Origin: Annona cherimola
Taxonomy: Eukaryota; Streptophyta; Magnoliopsida; Magnoliales; Annonaceae
Assembly: GCA_030490835.1 (NCBI GenBank)
Contig: CM059972.1
Coordinates: 51,875,563-51,939,562 of the forward strand
Reading direction: 5' to 3'
DNA: 64,000 nucleotides
Shown in pieces: positions 11,103 to 24,144 of this stretch. Both the position numbers and the translations under genes were made by a program. Below the pieces are notes generated by a model. It was given only the letters and a program-made list of their open reading frames with translations. It was not told the DNA's origin and did no database searches. The stretch's first letter is position 1. The number at the start of each line of letters is the position of its first letter.

Positions 11103-14100
11103 TGTGGCGCCCCAGCCCAAGCGTCACAACATTACCTTAAGATCGTTCGACATGTAAACGTGATCAGGATTGTTGCCCTGTCACACGGCGGGTTTTAACG
11201 GATATTTATCCAATTAAATATCTTTTCATAGGAGTTTAATTCCTCATATGTTCATTTCATGCATATCTGAATCATTTGCATCCAATAATGTCAAAACTAG
11301 ACATGATTTTCATAACATATTTCAAATCATCTCATAAATCAGATGTCATTGCATGTATCATCATAGATGTCAACACAAAACATTGAAGTATTTACAATCA
11401 TACGACATAAGTTTTTCACCAACATGAAACTTATAATGTCTTCCAATTCCTCAATAGTCAGCTCCTTGCTCCTTTGCCAGGTCTCTTCTTTCACCTGTCT
11501 ATGGGTTTGAAAAATGAAAACGTGAGTCGAAACTCAATAAGCAAGCTTATATTTTACAGGTAATTCATTTTGAAGGCATATTTATTTAAAAGCATTTTTA
11601 TCCCTTCAGTAGAGACACTTATCAAGTGATCAACTACCTGTGGAGCAAAATTTTTTTCATTAATCATTCAAACACTTTTCATAAACACTTCATAAACATT
11701 GGATGTGCAAATTCATCATTTCCATTGATGACGTTATCCTTCATGTGATGGTACGCTAGTTCGGGGAACCCTCTTTTCATGAAATGATCCTTTCCATCCT
11801 TGGCGCCAAACCTTCCGACTTGGCAATGTCAAGGGGGACTCCTTGTCCACTTACTACCTCGACTAGCCTACTTGATTTCCATTTCATGCATGACTTTTAG
11901 CTACCCCGGCATCATATACCCCCTTACACACGGAACTTGTTATTCTCATGTAGAGAATTCTTTGCACCATCCCTTTTGAAACATCATTTCAATGAAACAT
12001 CATATAAACTCATGTTTCAACACATTTCAAGCATAATTGCGAAACCATAAACAATCATTTATTTCAACAGAAATAAATATTTCAATACTCATATAAACAA
12101 GGAATGACCATCCTTAAATACCTGGTAATGAAAAACTTGAAGTTTTTCATTAAAGCCGTCATTTTCAAAACTTTTGCTTGCCCATTCGTTTAAAAATGAT
12201 CATAAACAAATTTATCACACATCATAACATAGAAATAAAATATCATTTTAGAAAGTTTGCTTGCTTACCTGAGATCGCTATAATCTTTTTCTTCCACTCT
12301 TTTTCCTTGCCTTTGCCTAAATAAATGAAAATAACATTTCATTTATTTGCATCGTCTTCAAATACTTATATTCCTTAAATTTTCCAACCTACATAAGTTC
12401 ATCTAACTTAACCCAGTCGGGTATTCATACTTATCTCTTCATATACGTCCATTTTACAACACATAAATCATGTGTTTCTTAAAATTTCTCAAAACAGCAA
12501 CTTGTCTCTAATTCCAGCATGGTTAAACCCCTTAATTATCACATAATTCAGGTTTTAGTTTTGAATTTATAATCCATTTATCATAGGTTTCCCAAAACAG
12601 CAACTTTAAAATCCATTTTTCACCCGTTTAACGTGTCTTTTGACACATAATCCTAAGCAGATTTATAAATCCGAATTTTCAGAAAATAATCTCACTTTTA
12701 TTAATCTAAATTTAGGATATTAATATATATATTAATTTGGATCATTTCTACATAGGTTTCATATTTCGTTTTGATTTTTTTCTCCAACTATCCACATATG
12801 CTGAAATCAGGCGTACCGAAATCTCAAAATCTTGAATTAATATCAAATAAAGCATTTGTGATCTGAAATTTCTACCATAACTTAATAACGACATTAATTA
12901 ACCAAAATAAATATTTTCAGTATGAAATATTTAGTATTTCTATTTATTTTGGCATTTTTACTCTGCTGGACAGCAGCATCCCTTTCTAGACATCCTGAAT
13001 CACGTTAATTATGGGGTATATTTATACCCATACAAACTTAATGTTTATTTTATCCATGTGATCCTCAATATTTCTTATATATCCTTTAAAATTTTCAGCC
13101 CAAAAAACCTTCTATAAAAATTATTAAAAATCCTTTGGTGCAGCTGATCCTGACACCCGTTCAACCATGTCCAGGTTGATAGTCTCGGATTTTTAATTTG
13201 TAATTGGCTTATCCTTTTAAGCTGAAAATTGGGTCGGTACTTAATCACCAAATAATTATTCTTCCATTTACTATTCCGTTCATATTTTAGTTTACAACAT
13301 GATATAATTTCCAGATTTGAGGCATAAAATCAAGATTAACATATACTTACTTGATTAATTGATAATCCCTCCATTGAGCACTTGAAATTCCCTTCTTTTC
13401 CTCTCCTCCTTGCTGGGTTTGACGTGCCCTAGCAGCCGCCTTTGGAGAAATTTTTTATTTTTCTCTTATTTTTCCTCTCTTCTCTCTCTCCTTCTCTCTC
13501 CTTCTCCCCTCATTGCTAGAACATGCAGCCCTTGCTCTCTTCTCTTTCCTCCTTTTATTTGCCACTTTTCTTGGTGCTCAAGCAACCCCATAGGCATTTT
13601 AGTAAATTCCATTTTTACTTTCCACAATTGCCCTTCTTTACTTAGCTCTGAAGCAACTTGTTATTTGCTCTCCAAGAAACCGACTTCCCATGATAATTAG
13701 CTTAATACATTCCATTCATCTTATAGATTTCATAATTTTATTCCATCGTTTCAAATTTTATCTCAATCCGACGTTTCAACATCAAGTTATGACCACTTGA
13801 ATTTAAAAAATAATTAATTATCTCCCTAAACCATCATGATTCCCTTAATCCAATCTATTCATAAGATTGGGCCCACCGTCGTGAGCTTACCTTTCAAATT
13901 TCATCAAAATCCGCCATGTAGGCGTCAAGTTATGAATTTTCTATCCTTTTTCACATTAATTCCATAATTATATTTTAATCTCCATAAATTAAATCATGAT
14001 TATTAACATGATTATTCATGACACCTTGTCACCTTTAAATCCTCATTAAGCCCCATGGGTCATACCGTTCTAACGGAAACCCTAATTCCAAAATATCATT

Positions 14101-14187
14101 AAATCATAAAATCATCCATAAATCATTCAAAATTCATTTAAATAACACATGTTGCATATTTAAAGACCTACTTAGGTATATTTATAC
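11103..14187 (-). repeat. Tekay/Del-like LTR, U3 end missing (L1)
   Basis: The low edge TGTGGCGCC is the LTR 3' end on the minus strand. In element direction it carries TATA-like AATAAAAGG (13551-13559), pyrimidine-rich DNA (13460-13520), a splice-donor-like GTAAGT (13350), a mini-exon flanked by AG and GTAAGC (12269-12316), a GC-rich block (11745-11880), the hairpin 11523-11536 and the conserved U5 end (11103-11200). The usual TGTGA... start is missing and another LTR fragment begins near 14188. Confidence 0.8.
12269..12316 (-). other. Candidate mini-exon in LTR L1
   Basis: 48 nt bounded on the minus strand by TTTATTTAG upstream and GTAAGCAAGC downstream. The purine-rich start and both flanks recur in other LTRs of the group (33127-33165, 51957-52000, about 48915-48956). 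Splicing is inferred, not observed. Confidence 0.45.
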
Positions 14188-14627
14188 TTTTCCAAAACAA
14201 ATTTTTATTTTGTCCGAGTTTTACTCATGATGTCTTCCACATCATATAAAATTTTCAGCTCAAAATACCTTGCATAAAAATTATTAAAAATCATTTGGTG
14301 CAGCTGATCCTGACACTCGTGCAACCCTATTCTGGTTGCTTTTCTCGGATTTTTAATTTACAACTTGCTTATCCTTTTGAGCTGAAAATTGGGTCATTCC
14401 TTAATCACTCTATCATGAGTTCTCAAACAAATTTTTATGCTAAAACTCATCCATTTACTGTTTCATTCATATTTTAGATTTTTGTCTCATTTCTTCTAGG
14501 TTTTACTCCCATATTTGCATTTAATTTCAATAGATATGCAAAAACCCTTAATCAATACTCAATTCAAGAGTGTCATTAATCTTTTGTAGGGGTTCATTAT
14601 GAATCATATTTATGACCCATAAATAGG
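14188..14627 (-). repeat. Fragment of a second Tekay/Del-like LTR (L10)
   Basis: Repeats the stretch near 13030-13330 of the neighbouring LTR, including the GGTGCAGCTGATCCTGACAC word (14297-14316 and 13138-13157), with moderate divergence, and ends abruptly where the next LTR starts. It is a truncated copy. I see no gene in it. Confidence 0.7.
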
Positions 14628-16230
14628 TGTGAAACCCCGATCTTAGACACGTGTATAAAACCCTAAGATTGTAAATCCTAGGTAATGTATTTGGGAAATA
14701 TACATTCATGAATATGAAAATATGTGAGAATAGAGGTTGAAATAATTATTTATGAATTCGGATGAATAGTGCACGTGAATAGTAACCCTGGGATTAAGAC
14801 ATGTGATTAAGAGTTAATCACTTGGATTAACCTAATCACAAAAAGACGAAAAAGGAGATTTAATCACTACAGGACGAAATAGCAATACTTTTTGATATTT
14901 TAATGAAATTTCGGATTTTAGTGAAAATTTTGGAGAAAATAAAGAAAAATTCATAAATTGCAATCCAGATGTCTGATTTCGATGATTTTTTTTATGGATG
15001 GCCAAATATTTATGATGAACATAATGAATGGTTTAAGATGTGAAGAAAATCATGAATTTAAGGCCAAGATTTAACGTCAAAAAGTCTTTTTCATTTAATT
15101 TTTGATAATTAAAAGTCAAATATCATTAATTAAAAATCACTTTAATTAAATGCAATGGTGCTCAAACTCCAAAAGGGGGGCTGGTCCTGCAAGGGGTGTG
15201 GGATAATGAGTCAAATCCAATGGTTCACATTCAACCTTATCAAATGATCAATGACATGGATTTAATTAAGTATTTTAATTAAACAAAAATCATTAATAAA
15301 AGAAGGCAGCTAGGGGGCATGAGGCAGCTGTAGGGTGGCTGCACAAAGCTCCAAGTGATTGCATGGGATTTGAAGAAAAAAAATTAGAATTTAATACTTC
15401 AAGCAAGGGGATAAATTGTAATTTAATGAAAAATTGAAGGTATAAATAGGGGCAAGGTGAGTATGTCCAAGGAACCCCATTCTCAACTCAAGCTTGAGAA
15501 ATACAAGTCTCCCCACTCCCAAATTCGTTTTAGGTTGTGAGAGAAAGAAGAGGGGAAAGTTAGAGAGAGAAAGTGTGAAAAAAGAGGGATATCTCCACTC
15601 CGGGTAAGTGAATGCTACCCAAATTTCTTTTGGATGTTAAGTAGGGTAAAATCATGCTTATATAATTCCTAATCATGAGAAAATAAGTATGGTTATAATG
15701 CCAAAGTGGAATTATGCCAAAACATCGAAAATTTAGAGTGAAGATAGAGCATTCGTGAAAATCATGTATGAAATATGAAAATAATGCCCAAATATTGTTA
15801 AATGATGATATAAGATGAATATTTATGATAGTTATGATGTTGGAATGATGATATATTAATTTCATGATTTTTGGAATTAAGGATTATGCTTAAGTGAAAT
15901 TATGTTGATTTTTAGTAAATGGACAAAATGATTTATTTATCCAAATTAATGATGATAAATTCAAAATTCATGAATTTTTCCATGATATACTAACTGAGAA
16001 CTATGTCATGGTATTTTTTATTTTTGGAACCCATGAACAGTAACTCACATTGCTGTGAACAGTAACCCGGGAACAGTGATTATGAACAGTACCATAAACA
16101 GTAAAAAGCATAAATTGGGTGGAAAAAAATGAGATTAGTATTTATATCTTAAAGAATTTATGGATGGAATTTTTAAAGGGATTTATGGATTAAAAAAATC
16201 CATATAAGGAGGTAATGACCAACTATCTTT
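14628..16230 (+). repeat. Tekay/Del-like LTR in plus orientation, cut by the copia composite (L2)
   Basis: Begins TGTGAAACCCCGATC, the LTR start of this group. It holds U3 decamer pairs around a CACGTG at 14765-14790, TATAAATAGG at 15441-15450, splice donor GTAAGT at 15604, and five TGAACAGTAA-type decamers at 16033-16100. It stops at 16230 where a copia LTR begins. Its 3' half is not found on the other side of the composite, so that part was lost. Confidence 0.82.
15441..15450 (+). promoter_or_regulatory. TATA box of LTR L2
   Basis: TATAAATAGG, matching the box of the solo LTR at 32292-32300 in context and in distance (about 160 bp) to the downstream GTAAGT. Confidence 0.65.
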
Positions 16231-16862
16231 TGTTGGTCCCGAGTTAATGACAATTACCCAAGAGGGGAGGGGTGAATTGGGTATTTAAAATTTTCAACTT
16301 AAACAGAAACTTTACCCCGGATTAATCTAGTCCCCTTTATGAAGAAACAAAGTGGAAAGCAATATAGTGTAGAGAGCAGAAATAAAAATTAACAAGCAAG
16401 GTTTTTATAGTGGTTCGGGCAACCTCCCTACTCCACTCTACCAAGCTCACACCTCTTGTGACTTGGGTTCCACTATTGTCTTTCACAAATACTACTAGAG
16501 CCACTGCTCTCTTCTAGATTCCAGCTCTAAGGGGCATCAACAATACACAGCATAAGTAGGTGACGAGTTCCACTCCAATCACACACTACTTTGCTTACAT
16601 GTGATCTTAGTTACCCAAACTAAATCAAGTTCAATACAACAATAAAAATGAAAGAAAGTTTTTACACTTTACTGTTGTGTAGAGGCAGATTTGGCGTAGA
16701 GAAGAACTTGTAGTGTAGGCTTAGAGATTCAGTAAGCAGCTCTTGGCAGTTTGGAAGCAAGGTTCTTCTTCTAAATGTTGGCTTGATCACTTAAAGCTCT
16801 TGAAGATGGGAGTTATGGACATTCAATGATTTCTCAGCTACCCTCCTTGTTCATATTCAATG

Positions 16863-16871
16863 CCTTATATA
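16863..16871 (-). promoter_or_regulatory. TATA box of copia LTR A1
   Basis: The minus strand reads TATATAAGG. The same box is kept in LTR A2 at 23134-23142 and in LTR B at 26202-26210 (plus), although these copies are diverged. Confidence 0.6.
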
Positions 16872-17505
16872 ATTTGCGAGGGAATCCAAACGTTTGGAAG
16901 TAGATGGCGCGCATTTAATGCGCCAATGTTCGGAAATTTTCTGACCATTGCGACCCAAGTCGCAGGTGGAGTCGGCTTCGGGTGCGACTTCACCCAAGTC
17001 GTAGATGGAGTCGACTTCGGGTGCGACTTCGCCTGTCCGCTGCTTCTTCAAGTTCCAATCTGGGTCGACTTGGTCCTCGACTTGACCCAAGTCGCAGGTG
17101 AAGTCAACTTCGGGTGCGACTTCACTTCTTCAGCTTGCTAGTTGAACTTGAAATCCTTGGAATGCCTTGCTTGCTTGAATTTCTTCATGTTTGGTTGTTC
17201 TTCCATTGATTATATCTTTTGCAACTTAGTATAATCATCCTAGCTTGATGTCCTTTTAGCTTCGTGACTTGCAAACTTTGAATCCTTGTAATCTTGAGTA
17301 CTTGAATCTTAGAATGCATGGAAGATGTCCGAGTAAGTGTTCATGATCCAATCATGATGGATTCATGCATCCCTGCTTGCTCTGATCTTCATTTGATCCT
17401 TATTTGGTCCATGTTGAGTGTCTGAGTTGAATTGATCTTCATTTCCACTTGAATCTAGCATTGAGTCGTCTTGATCTGCAAGTTCCGCTCTGAAGTTGAA
17501 GCTGA

Positions 17506-17815
17506 AGTCGACTTGGTCTGCGACTTCACCCAAGTCGCATGTGGAATCGACTTGGGATGCGACTTCAGCAGCTCTCGTCCCCGATTTCAACTCTGGATGA
17601 AAATGACGCCTCGAAGTTGAAGCTGTAGTCGACTTGGTCTGCGACTTCACCCAAGTCGCATGCGGAGTCGACTTGGGATGCGACTTCGACACCTCTCATT
17701 TTTAATTTCCACTCTGGAAGGAAATGACGTCTTGAAGTTGCTACTGGAGTTGACTTGGGGATCGACTTGGCCTAAGTCGATGCCTGAGTCGACTTGGAAA
17801 TCGACTTGACTTGCC
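17506..17815. repeat. 121-bp tandem repeat in copia LTR A1
   Basis: Two full units start at 17506 and 17627 and a shortened third at 17748. Each begins AGTCGACTTGG and contains several GACTT/AAGTC words. The same array occurs in LTR A2 (23788-24090) and in inverted form in LTR B (about 25270-25630). Several short ORFs here are by-products of the repeat. Confidence 0.85.
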
Positions 17816-17944
17816 ATGCTTCATATTCTTCAATTTTATAACCTTTAATCATTTCCACAAACATGTTAGTAACCAAAACTTACTCAAATTGATTTGTTAA
17901 TCATCAAAACATAGACTTGACTTATTTTCCACATGTTTCCAACA

Positions 17945-18271
17945 ATCTCCCCCTTTTTGATGATTGACAAAACCGATTTGAGTGTATACCTTTCAATGTC
18001 TTTAAAACATACTATTTGTGCATTTTGAAGTTTAACATGCATATGTTACTTCCAATAAATCAAAAGTTAAAAACATAATATTAACAGACATATTTTACTT
18101 TCAATACATCACAAAATCGTTCATATACATATTTAAGACGGAGATTCAAATCCCGATCTCTTCTCCCCCTTTTTGTCAATTTATTAAAAAATAGAGATGG
18201 AGCGGGTTAATCCTTTGAGAATGGTGGGGTTGCTCCCCCTGAACCTGTGCTCCCCCTCAGCTTGTGCTTTT
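17945..18271 (-). other. Copia polypurine tract and 3' noncoding region
   Basis: Next to the LTR edge the minus strand reads AAAAAGGGGGAGAT, the SIRE-type polypurine tract. A second G-rich run with GGGGGAGCA words lies at 18228-18262. The same two runs flank the 3' noncoding region of element B (24820-25133). No gene. Confidence 0.8.
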
Positions 18272-19624
18272 CTAAGTTAATTCAAGCATACCCATATCAT
18301 TTCTAATTTTATAAAATGGTTCTTTTGCTAGAGGTTTGGTGAATATATCTGCAATTTGATCTTCTGTTCTTACATATTCCAAGCATATATCATGATTTTC
18401 TACATGTTCTCTAATAAAGTGATGTCTAAGGTCTATATGCTTGGTCCTAGAATGTAATACTGGATTTTTAGTTAAACATATGACACTTGTATTATCACAT
18501 CTAATAGGTATATCTTTAAAATTCATGTCATAGTCCCTAAGTTGTTGTTTGATCCAAAGCAATTGAGCACAACAGCTCCCGGTGGCAACATATTCGGCTT
18601 CCGCCGTAGATAGAGCAACACTAGTTTATTTTCTTGAAAACCATGAAACCAACATGTTCCCAAGAAATTGACATGTTCCACTAGTGTTTTTTCTATCTAC
18701 CTTGTAGCCGGAAAAATCTGCATCCGAGTAGCCGATTAGATCAAAATTAGAACCCTTTGGATACAAAAGCCCTATGTTGGTAGTATCTACTAAGTATCTA
18801 AAAATTCTTTTTACAGCTACCAAGTGTGATTCTTTTGGACATGATTGAAATCTAGAGCACATACACACACTAAACAATATATCAGGCCTAGAAGCAGTTA
18901 AATATAATAAAGAACCTATCATGCTTTTATATAATTTTAAATCGACTGGTTTTCCTTTCTCGTCTTTGTCAATTTTAATATTTGAGCTCATGGGCGTGTT
19001 TGCCCCTTTGCTGTTTTCCATGCCAAACTTCTTTAACATTTCTTTGATGTACTTGGACTGGTTTATGAAGATCCCTTCACTTGATTGTTTAATTTGTAGT
19101 CCAAGGAAGAAATTCAGCTCCCCCATCATACTCATCTCAAATTCTTTCTACATAATCTTAGAAAATTCTTGACAAAGAATCTCATTAGTAGCACCAAAAA
19201 TAATGTCGTCAACATAAATTTGAATAATCAAGATATCTTTTTCTTTGTATTTGATAAACAAAGTGGTGTCTACCTTTCCCTTTTGGAAGTCATGATCAAT
19301 CAAAAATTTGCTTAATCTCTCATACCAAGCTCTTGGGGCTTGTTTTAATCCATATAATACTTTGGCTAATTTGTATACAAATTTAGATTGATCTTTTTCC
19401 TCAAATCTAGGTGGTTGTTTAACATACACCTCTTCATTTATATAACCATTCAGAAATTCACTTTTAACATCCATTTGAAATAATTTAAAGTTCATGTGAG
19501 ATGCAAAAGCTAGTAAAATGCGAATAGCTTCTAATCTAGCAACCAGAGCATAGGATTCCTCAAAGTTTATTCCTTCTTCTTGTGAGTATCCCTTTGCCAC
19601 AAGTCTAGCTTTATTTCTCACCAC
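18272..19624 (-). pseudogene. Copia reverse transcriptase-RNase H, element A
   Basis: One reading frame interrupted only by in-frame stops (near 19145 and 18625). Visible: the N-terminal [10 protein letters not shown] motif, RT with [10 protein letters not shown] and catalytic YVDD (Asp pair at 19205-19210), then MGELNFFLGLQI and RNase H text with the SADADFSG-like region, CDNTSVICL, SRTKHIDLRHHF and FTKPL. Wording fits the SIRE/Maximus lineage. The catalytic residues remain but the stops make it non-functional. Ends at the normal pol stop near 18272. Confidence 0.9.
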
Positions 19625-19834
19625 AAGTCCACTTTCATCTAATTTGTTCCTAAAGATCTATTTTGTGCCAATGACAATGCAATCTTTTGGTCTTGGAACA
19701 AGATGCCAAACTTGGTTTCTTTCAGATTGATTTAGCTCTTCTTGTATTGCTATGATCCAGTTTTCATCAACAAGAGCTTGGTCTATAGTGGATGGTTCAA
19801 TTTTGGATACAAAGGCGTATTGTCCACAAATATT

Positions 19835-21345
19835 TTATTTTGACCTTCTAGTCTTTACCCCTTCATAAACATTCCCTATAACTTGTTCAATTGGATAGGC
19901 ATTTTTGAACTTTAAATCAGTTGGAGGTTTATAGAAATTATTACCTTCACTTACCCTTTCCTCCATGGATTCTTCTTGCTTCTCCATATGCAATTTTTCA
20001 AGGCTACTTGTTATCTCATCTGCATCACTTAAATCATCTTTTCTTTTGAAACATGGGTTAATTTCATCAAAAACAACATGTATTGATTCTTCTACAACTT
20101 GGTTTCTTTTGTTGAAGACTCTATATGCTTTGCTATTTGATGAGTAACAAAGGAATATTGCCTCATCACTCTTCGCATCCAGTTTTCCCAAGTTGGTTTT
20201 TTCATTGTTCAAAACATACAATGTGCAACCAAAGGCATGAAAATATGAGATATTTGGTTTTCTACCTTTCCATAGCTTATATGGGGTCTTTTTCAAGATT
20301 GCTTTAATGGTAACTCGATTCAAAACATGACAAGTTGTACTTACAGCTTCACCCCAAAATTTCTTGGATAATTTACTCTCATTTAGCATTGTTCTAGCCA
20401 TCTCTTGTATGGTTCTATTTTTCCTTTCAACCACTCCATTTTGTTGTGGAGTTCTTGGTGCAAAAAATGTGTGGTGGATTCCTTTTTCATTGCATAATTC
20501 TATGAATCGTTTATTTTCAAACTCACCACCATGATCACTTCTAATGGTCATAATAGTACTTTATTTTTCATTTTGCACCAAATTTACAAAGGTTGCAAAC
20601 ATAGAGAAGGCTTCATCTTTGCTAGCTAAGAGAATTACTCATGTGAATCTTGAAAAATCATCAACTATTACAAACACATATTTCTTTCCACCAATGGTTA
20701 GAATGTCGGATGGCTCATATAGATCCATGTGTAGCAATTCAAGTTGCCTAGTGGTGGAAACTCCTTTTTGGTAGAGAAAGGCATTTTAGGTTGTTTTGAC
20801 AATTGACATGCCTTGCAAATTTTATCTTTGTCATATTTCAATTTAGGCAATCCTTCTACCAAACTCTTCTTCCATAGGGTCTTTATGTTTGTCATGTTTA
20901 TGTGCCCAAGCCTCTTATGTCATACCCATGGATCATTGTCAATGGCCATTAGACATTGACCATCTAGTTCATCAAGTGAAACCAAATATACATTTCTATG
21001 TCTTTTTCCACTAAACATGATATGTTCTCCATCAAATACATTACATATAGATAATTCAAACACAACCTTGTATCCTTTGTCACATAATTGACTAATACTC
21101 ATTAAATTGTGCTTTATTCCTTCAACAAATAATACATCTTTCATACATGCATTTGAAATACTATAAATGTTTCCTTTACTTTTGATTTTACCTTTCTCAT
21201 TATTTTCAAAAGCAACAGTTCCATCGTTGCAAGACTTGAGTTTATGAAATAAACTTCTTTCACCGGTCATATGCCTTGAGCAACCACTATCCATGAACCA
21301 AACATTGCTTGCCTTTGCCTTGAAACATATCTGAAAAATGAACAA
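19835..21345 (-). pseudogene. Copia protease-integrase, element A
   Basis: Protease motif WFMDSGCSRHMTG near 21265-21305, then the GAG-pre-integrase region (HKRLGHINM, CKACQLSKQ) at 20740-20920, then the integrase core with RSDHGGEF and NGVVERKNR (20400-20550). A stop separates protease from the pre-integrase region, and a frameshift lies between about 20700 and 20551, removing the first core Asp from the frame. The 3' part shares frame with the RT pseudogene. Confidence 0.87.
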
Positions 21346-21409
21346 ATAAATCTTATCTCTTTGGTACCCATTTTATGGGTCCATTTGGGTTAGTAAACTG
21401 ATTTAATCT

Positions 21410-23005
21410 TTATTGTTCTATCTTTGAAAGCCCAAATCTTGTGTTTCTTGGAGCCCAAACTAATTTTGCACCATGGTCATATAATTTCTTAAAGTTGCAT
21501 CTATGAATTTTGTGACTCATCTTGTTGCAAAAGTTGCAGGCCATTGGTAGTCTAGGAGTAGGCCTCCAAGTATGTTGTGGTTCAATGATTGGCCTTTTGG
21601 TCCAAACAACTTGTTTCCCTTTAGGTATGTAAATAGATGCAGTCTTGGTTTGATTTTTCCCAAGTATTGACACATTTGATTTGCCGCTTTCTCTTTGCTC
21701 AAATGTGGAGTATCCAAGACCTCTTCTATTGGTTTGAGAGGTCATCTTTAGAAATATTTTCACATCTTCTTTCAGTTTTGTTGTGTTTCCTGCTAGTTTT
21801 TCATTTACAATAATAATAGAATTGCATTGTTGTCTCTTTAATGATAACTTGTTTTCTAATTTTTTGATTTCCTCATATAATGAATCATATGCATGTTGTA
21901 ATTTCTCTAATTCAGCACATTTGAGACATTCTTGAATAGAAGAATAAGTAAATTGAGAATGACAAAATTTGAAAGTTACCTCTTCATTACTTGTGCACTT
22001 TGTTGAGGTGGTTTGCTCTTCCAAAACTTCCGTTATGTTTAAACACAATAAATTTTCTTCTTACTCAATCCGCGCCATGCAGCATATTTTTGCACAATTT
22101 GCCGCTTCAAAATCATCGGTTGAGGAGCTACTTGTTGATGAAGTTTCTTCTTTCACGTACATTCCTCTTCCCTTCGGCCTTTGGAATTTTCTGCTTTCAT
22201 ATCTTTCCTTCCTCTCATGATGATCCTTTGATTTTTCTTCCGGTGTAGGACATTGAGCTTGCATATGTCCCATACCGCCGCATCTATAGCACTTTGTAGC
22301 CTCCTTCTTCTTCTCTTTTCGTGATCTCTCTTTGAAGTCTTTGAAGTTCTTTTCATTTCTCACAAACTTTCGAAATCTGCGTGTGAGTAGAGCAATGTCT
22401 TCATCGTCATTGTGAGATGATGAGGTGGATTCATCTGAGTTATGGGTGACTTTTAGTGCAATTGCTCTCTTTCCTTTGTGGTGATCTTCATTTCTTTTCT
22501 TGATTAGCTCATGTGACATTAGTGAGCTAATAAGGTCTTCTAGCTTCAATGTATTCAAGTCCTTTGCTTCTTCTATTGCAGTAATTTTCGGAGTCCACGA
22601 TTCGGGTAGCGCCCTTAGAATTTTTATGAGCTGTTCAGATTCAAAAATTGCCTTTCCAAGACCTTTCAAAGCATTAGTAATTTTTGAGAATATAGCAAAC
22701 ATTTCAGAAATATTTTATGTATCTAGCATTCTAAAGCTTTCCAACTCTCAAATCAAAATATTTCTCCTTGTCCCTTGAACTTGATAAGTTCCTTCATAGA
22801 TAGATGTTAATGTATCCCATATTTCTTTTGCAGTTAGACAAGAGGATACTCTATCATATTCAGAAGCGGTAAGAGCACAAAACAGTGAGTTTATAGCTTT
22901 AGCGTTGCTCTTAACAGTTTTTACTTCCTCATCGGTCCATTTGGAAGCTCTTTCATCAATAGGTAAGGTTACACCATCTTGGATTGCAATCCAAGAGTCC
23001 ATCAA
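21410..23005 (-). pseudogene. Copia gag, SIRE type, N-terminus deleted
   Basis: One frame with in-frame stops around 22703-22750 and 22050, then a frameshift before the protease. Recognisable: the gag core with LTAKEIWDTL and LRALPESW, a basic stretch, zinc knuckle CX2CX4HX4C (CYRCGGMGHMQAQC), a Glu/Lys-rich segment likely to form a coiled coil, and a second knuckle-like CNFCNKMSHKIHRC. The N-terminus is cut at 23005 where LTR sequence begins, so leader, primer site and gag start are gone. The apparent Met start is not real. Confidence 0.87.
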
Positions 23006-24144
23006 AGCAGCTCTTGGCAGTTTGGCAGCAAGGTTCTTCTTCTAAATGTTGGCTTGATCACTTAAAGAACTTGAAGATGGGAGTAATGCACATTCAATGA
23101 TTTCTCAGCTACCCTCCTCGTTCATATTCAATGCCTTATATAATTTGTGAGGGAATCCGAACGTTTGAAAGTAGGTGGCACGCGTTTAATGCGCCAACGT
23201 TCGGAAATTTTCTGACCGTTGCGACCAAAGTCGCAAGTGGAGTCGACTTCGGGTGTGACTTCACCCAAGTCGCAGATGGAGTCGACTTTGGGTGCGACTT
23301 CGCCTGTCCGCTGCTTCTTCAAGTTCCAGTCTGGGTCGACTTGGTCCTCGACTTGACCCAAGTCGCAGGTGAAGTCGACTTCGGGTGCGACTTCAATTCT
23401 TTAGCTTGCTAGTTGAACTTAAAATTCTTGGAATGCCTTGCTTGCTTGAATTTCTTCATGTTTGGTTGTTCTTCCTTTGATTATATTTTTTGCAACTTAG
23501 TATAATCATCTTAGCTTGATGTCCTTTTAGCTTCGTGACTTGCAAACTTTGAATCCTTATAATCTTGAGTACTTGAATCTTAGAATGTATGGATGATGTC
23601 TGAGTAAGTGTTCATGATCCAATCATGATGGATTCATGCAGCCCTGCTTGCTTTGATCTTCATCTGATCTTCATTTGATCCTTATTTGGTCCATGTTGAG
23701 TGTCTGAGTTGAATTGATCTTCATTTCCACTTGAACCTAGCATTGAGCCATCTTGATCTGCAAGTTCCGCACTGAAGTTGAAGCTGAAGTCGACTTGGTC
23801 TGCGACTTCACCCAAGTCGCATGCGGAGTCGACTTGGGATGCGACTTCGGCAGCTCTCATCCCCGATTTCAACTCTGGATGAAAATGACGCCTCGAAGTC
23901 GAAGCTGGAGTCGACTTGGTCTGCGACTTCACCCAAGTCGCATGCGGAGTCGACTTGGGATGCAACTTCGACACCTCTCATTCTTGATTTCAACTCTGGA
24001 AGGAAATGACGTCTTGAAGTCGTGCTGGAGTCGACTTGGGGATTGACTTGGCCTAAGTCGATGCCTAAGTCGACTTGGAAATCGACTTGACTTGCCATGC
24101 TTCATATTCTTCAATTTTATAACCTTTAATCATTTCCACAAATA
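23005..24144 (-). repeat. Truncated 5' LTR of copia element A (A2)
   Basis: Matches 16736-17870 of LTR A1 in the same orientation, with roughly 5% differences in the parts compared. It lacks about 500 bp at the U5 side (deletion with the leader and gag start; AAGCAGC at the junction occurs on the LTR side and may be microhomology) and about 75 bp at the U3 side, where element B begins. Confidence 0.87.

Larger units (their letters stand above)
16231..17944 (-). repeat. SIRE-type copia 3' LTR, complete (A1)
   Basis: 1714 bp, TGTTGG...CCAACA with perfect 6-bp terminal inverted repeats. A polypurine tract follows at 17945-17960. TATATAAGG (minus) at 16863-16871 marks the likely promoter. It contains many GTCGAC-centred words in two clusters, 16959-17130 and 17506-17815, the latter a 121-bp tandem repeat. 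Confidence 0.92.

Noticed and set aside
13410..13700. 96-residue plus-strand ORF rich in Ser, Leu and Pro
   Set aside because: It is the antisense of the purine-rich leader after an LTR promoter. Similar ORFs recur at the same place in other LTRs (38010-38322, 54427-54690, 57126-57392) with no conserved protein text.
23753..24114. Several overlapping ORFs with repeated VDSACDLGEVADQVD-like text
   Set aside because: They are translations of the 121-bp tandem repeat in the copia LTR. Both strands give similar ORFs and the repeat is noncoding U3.
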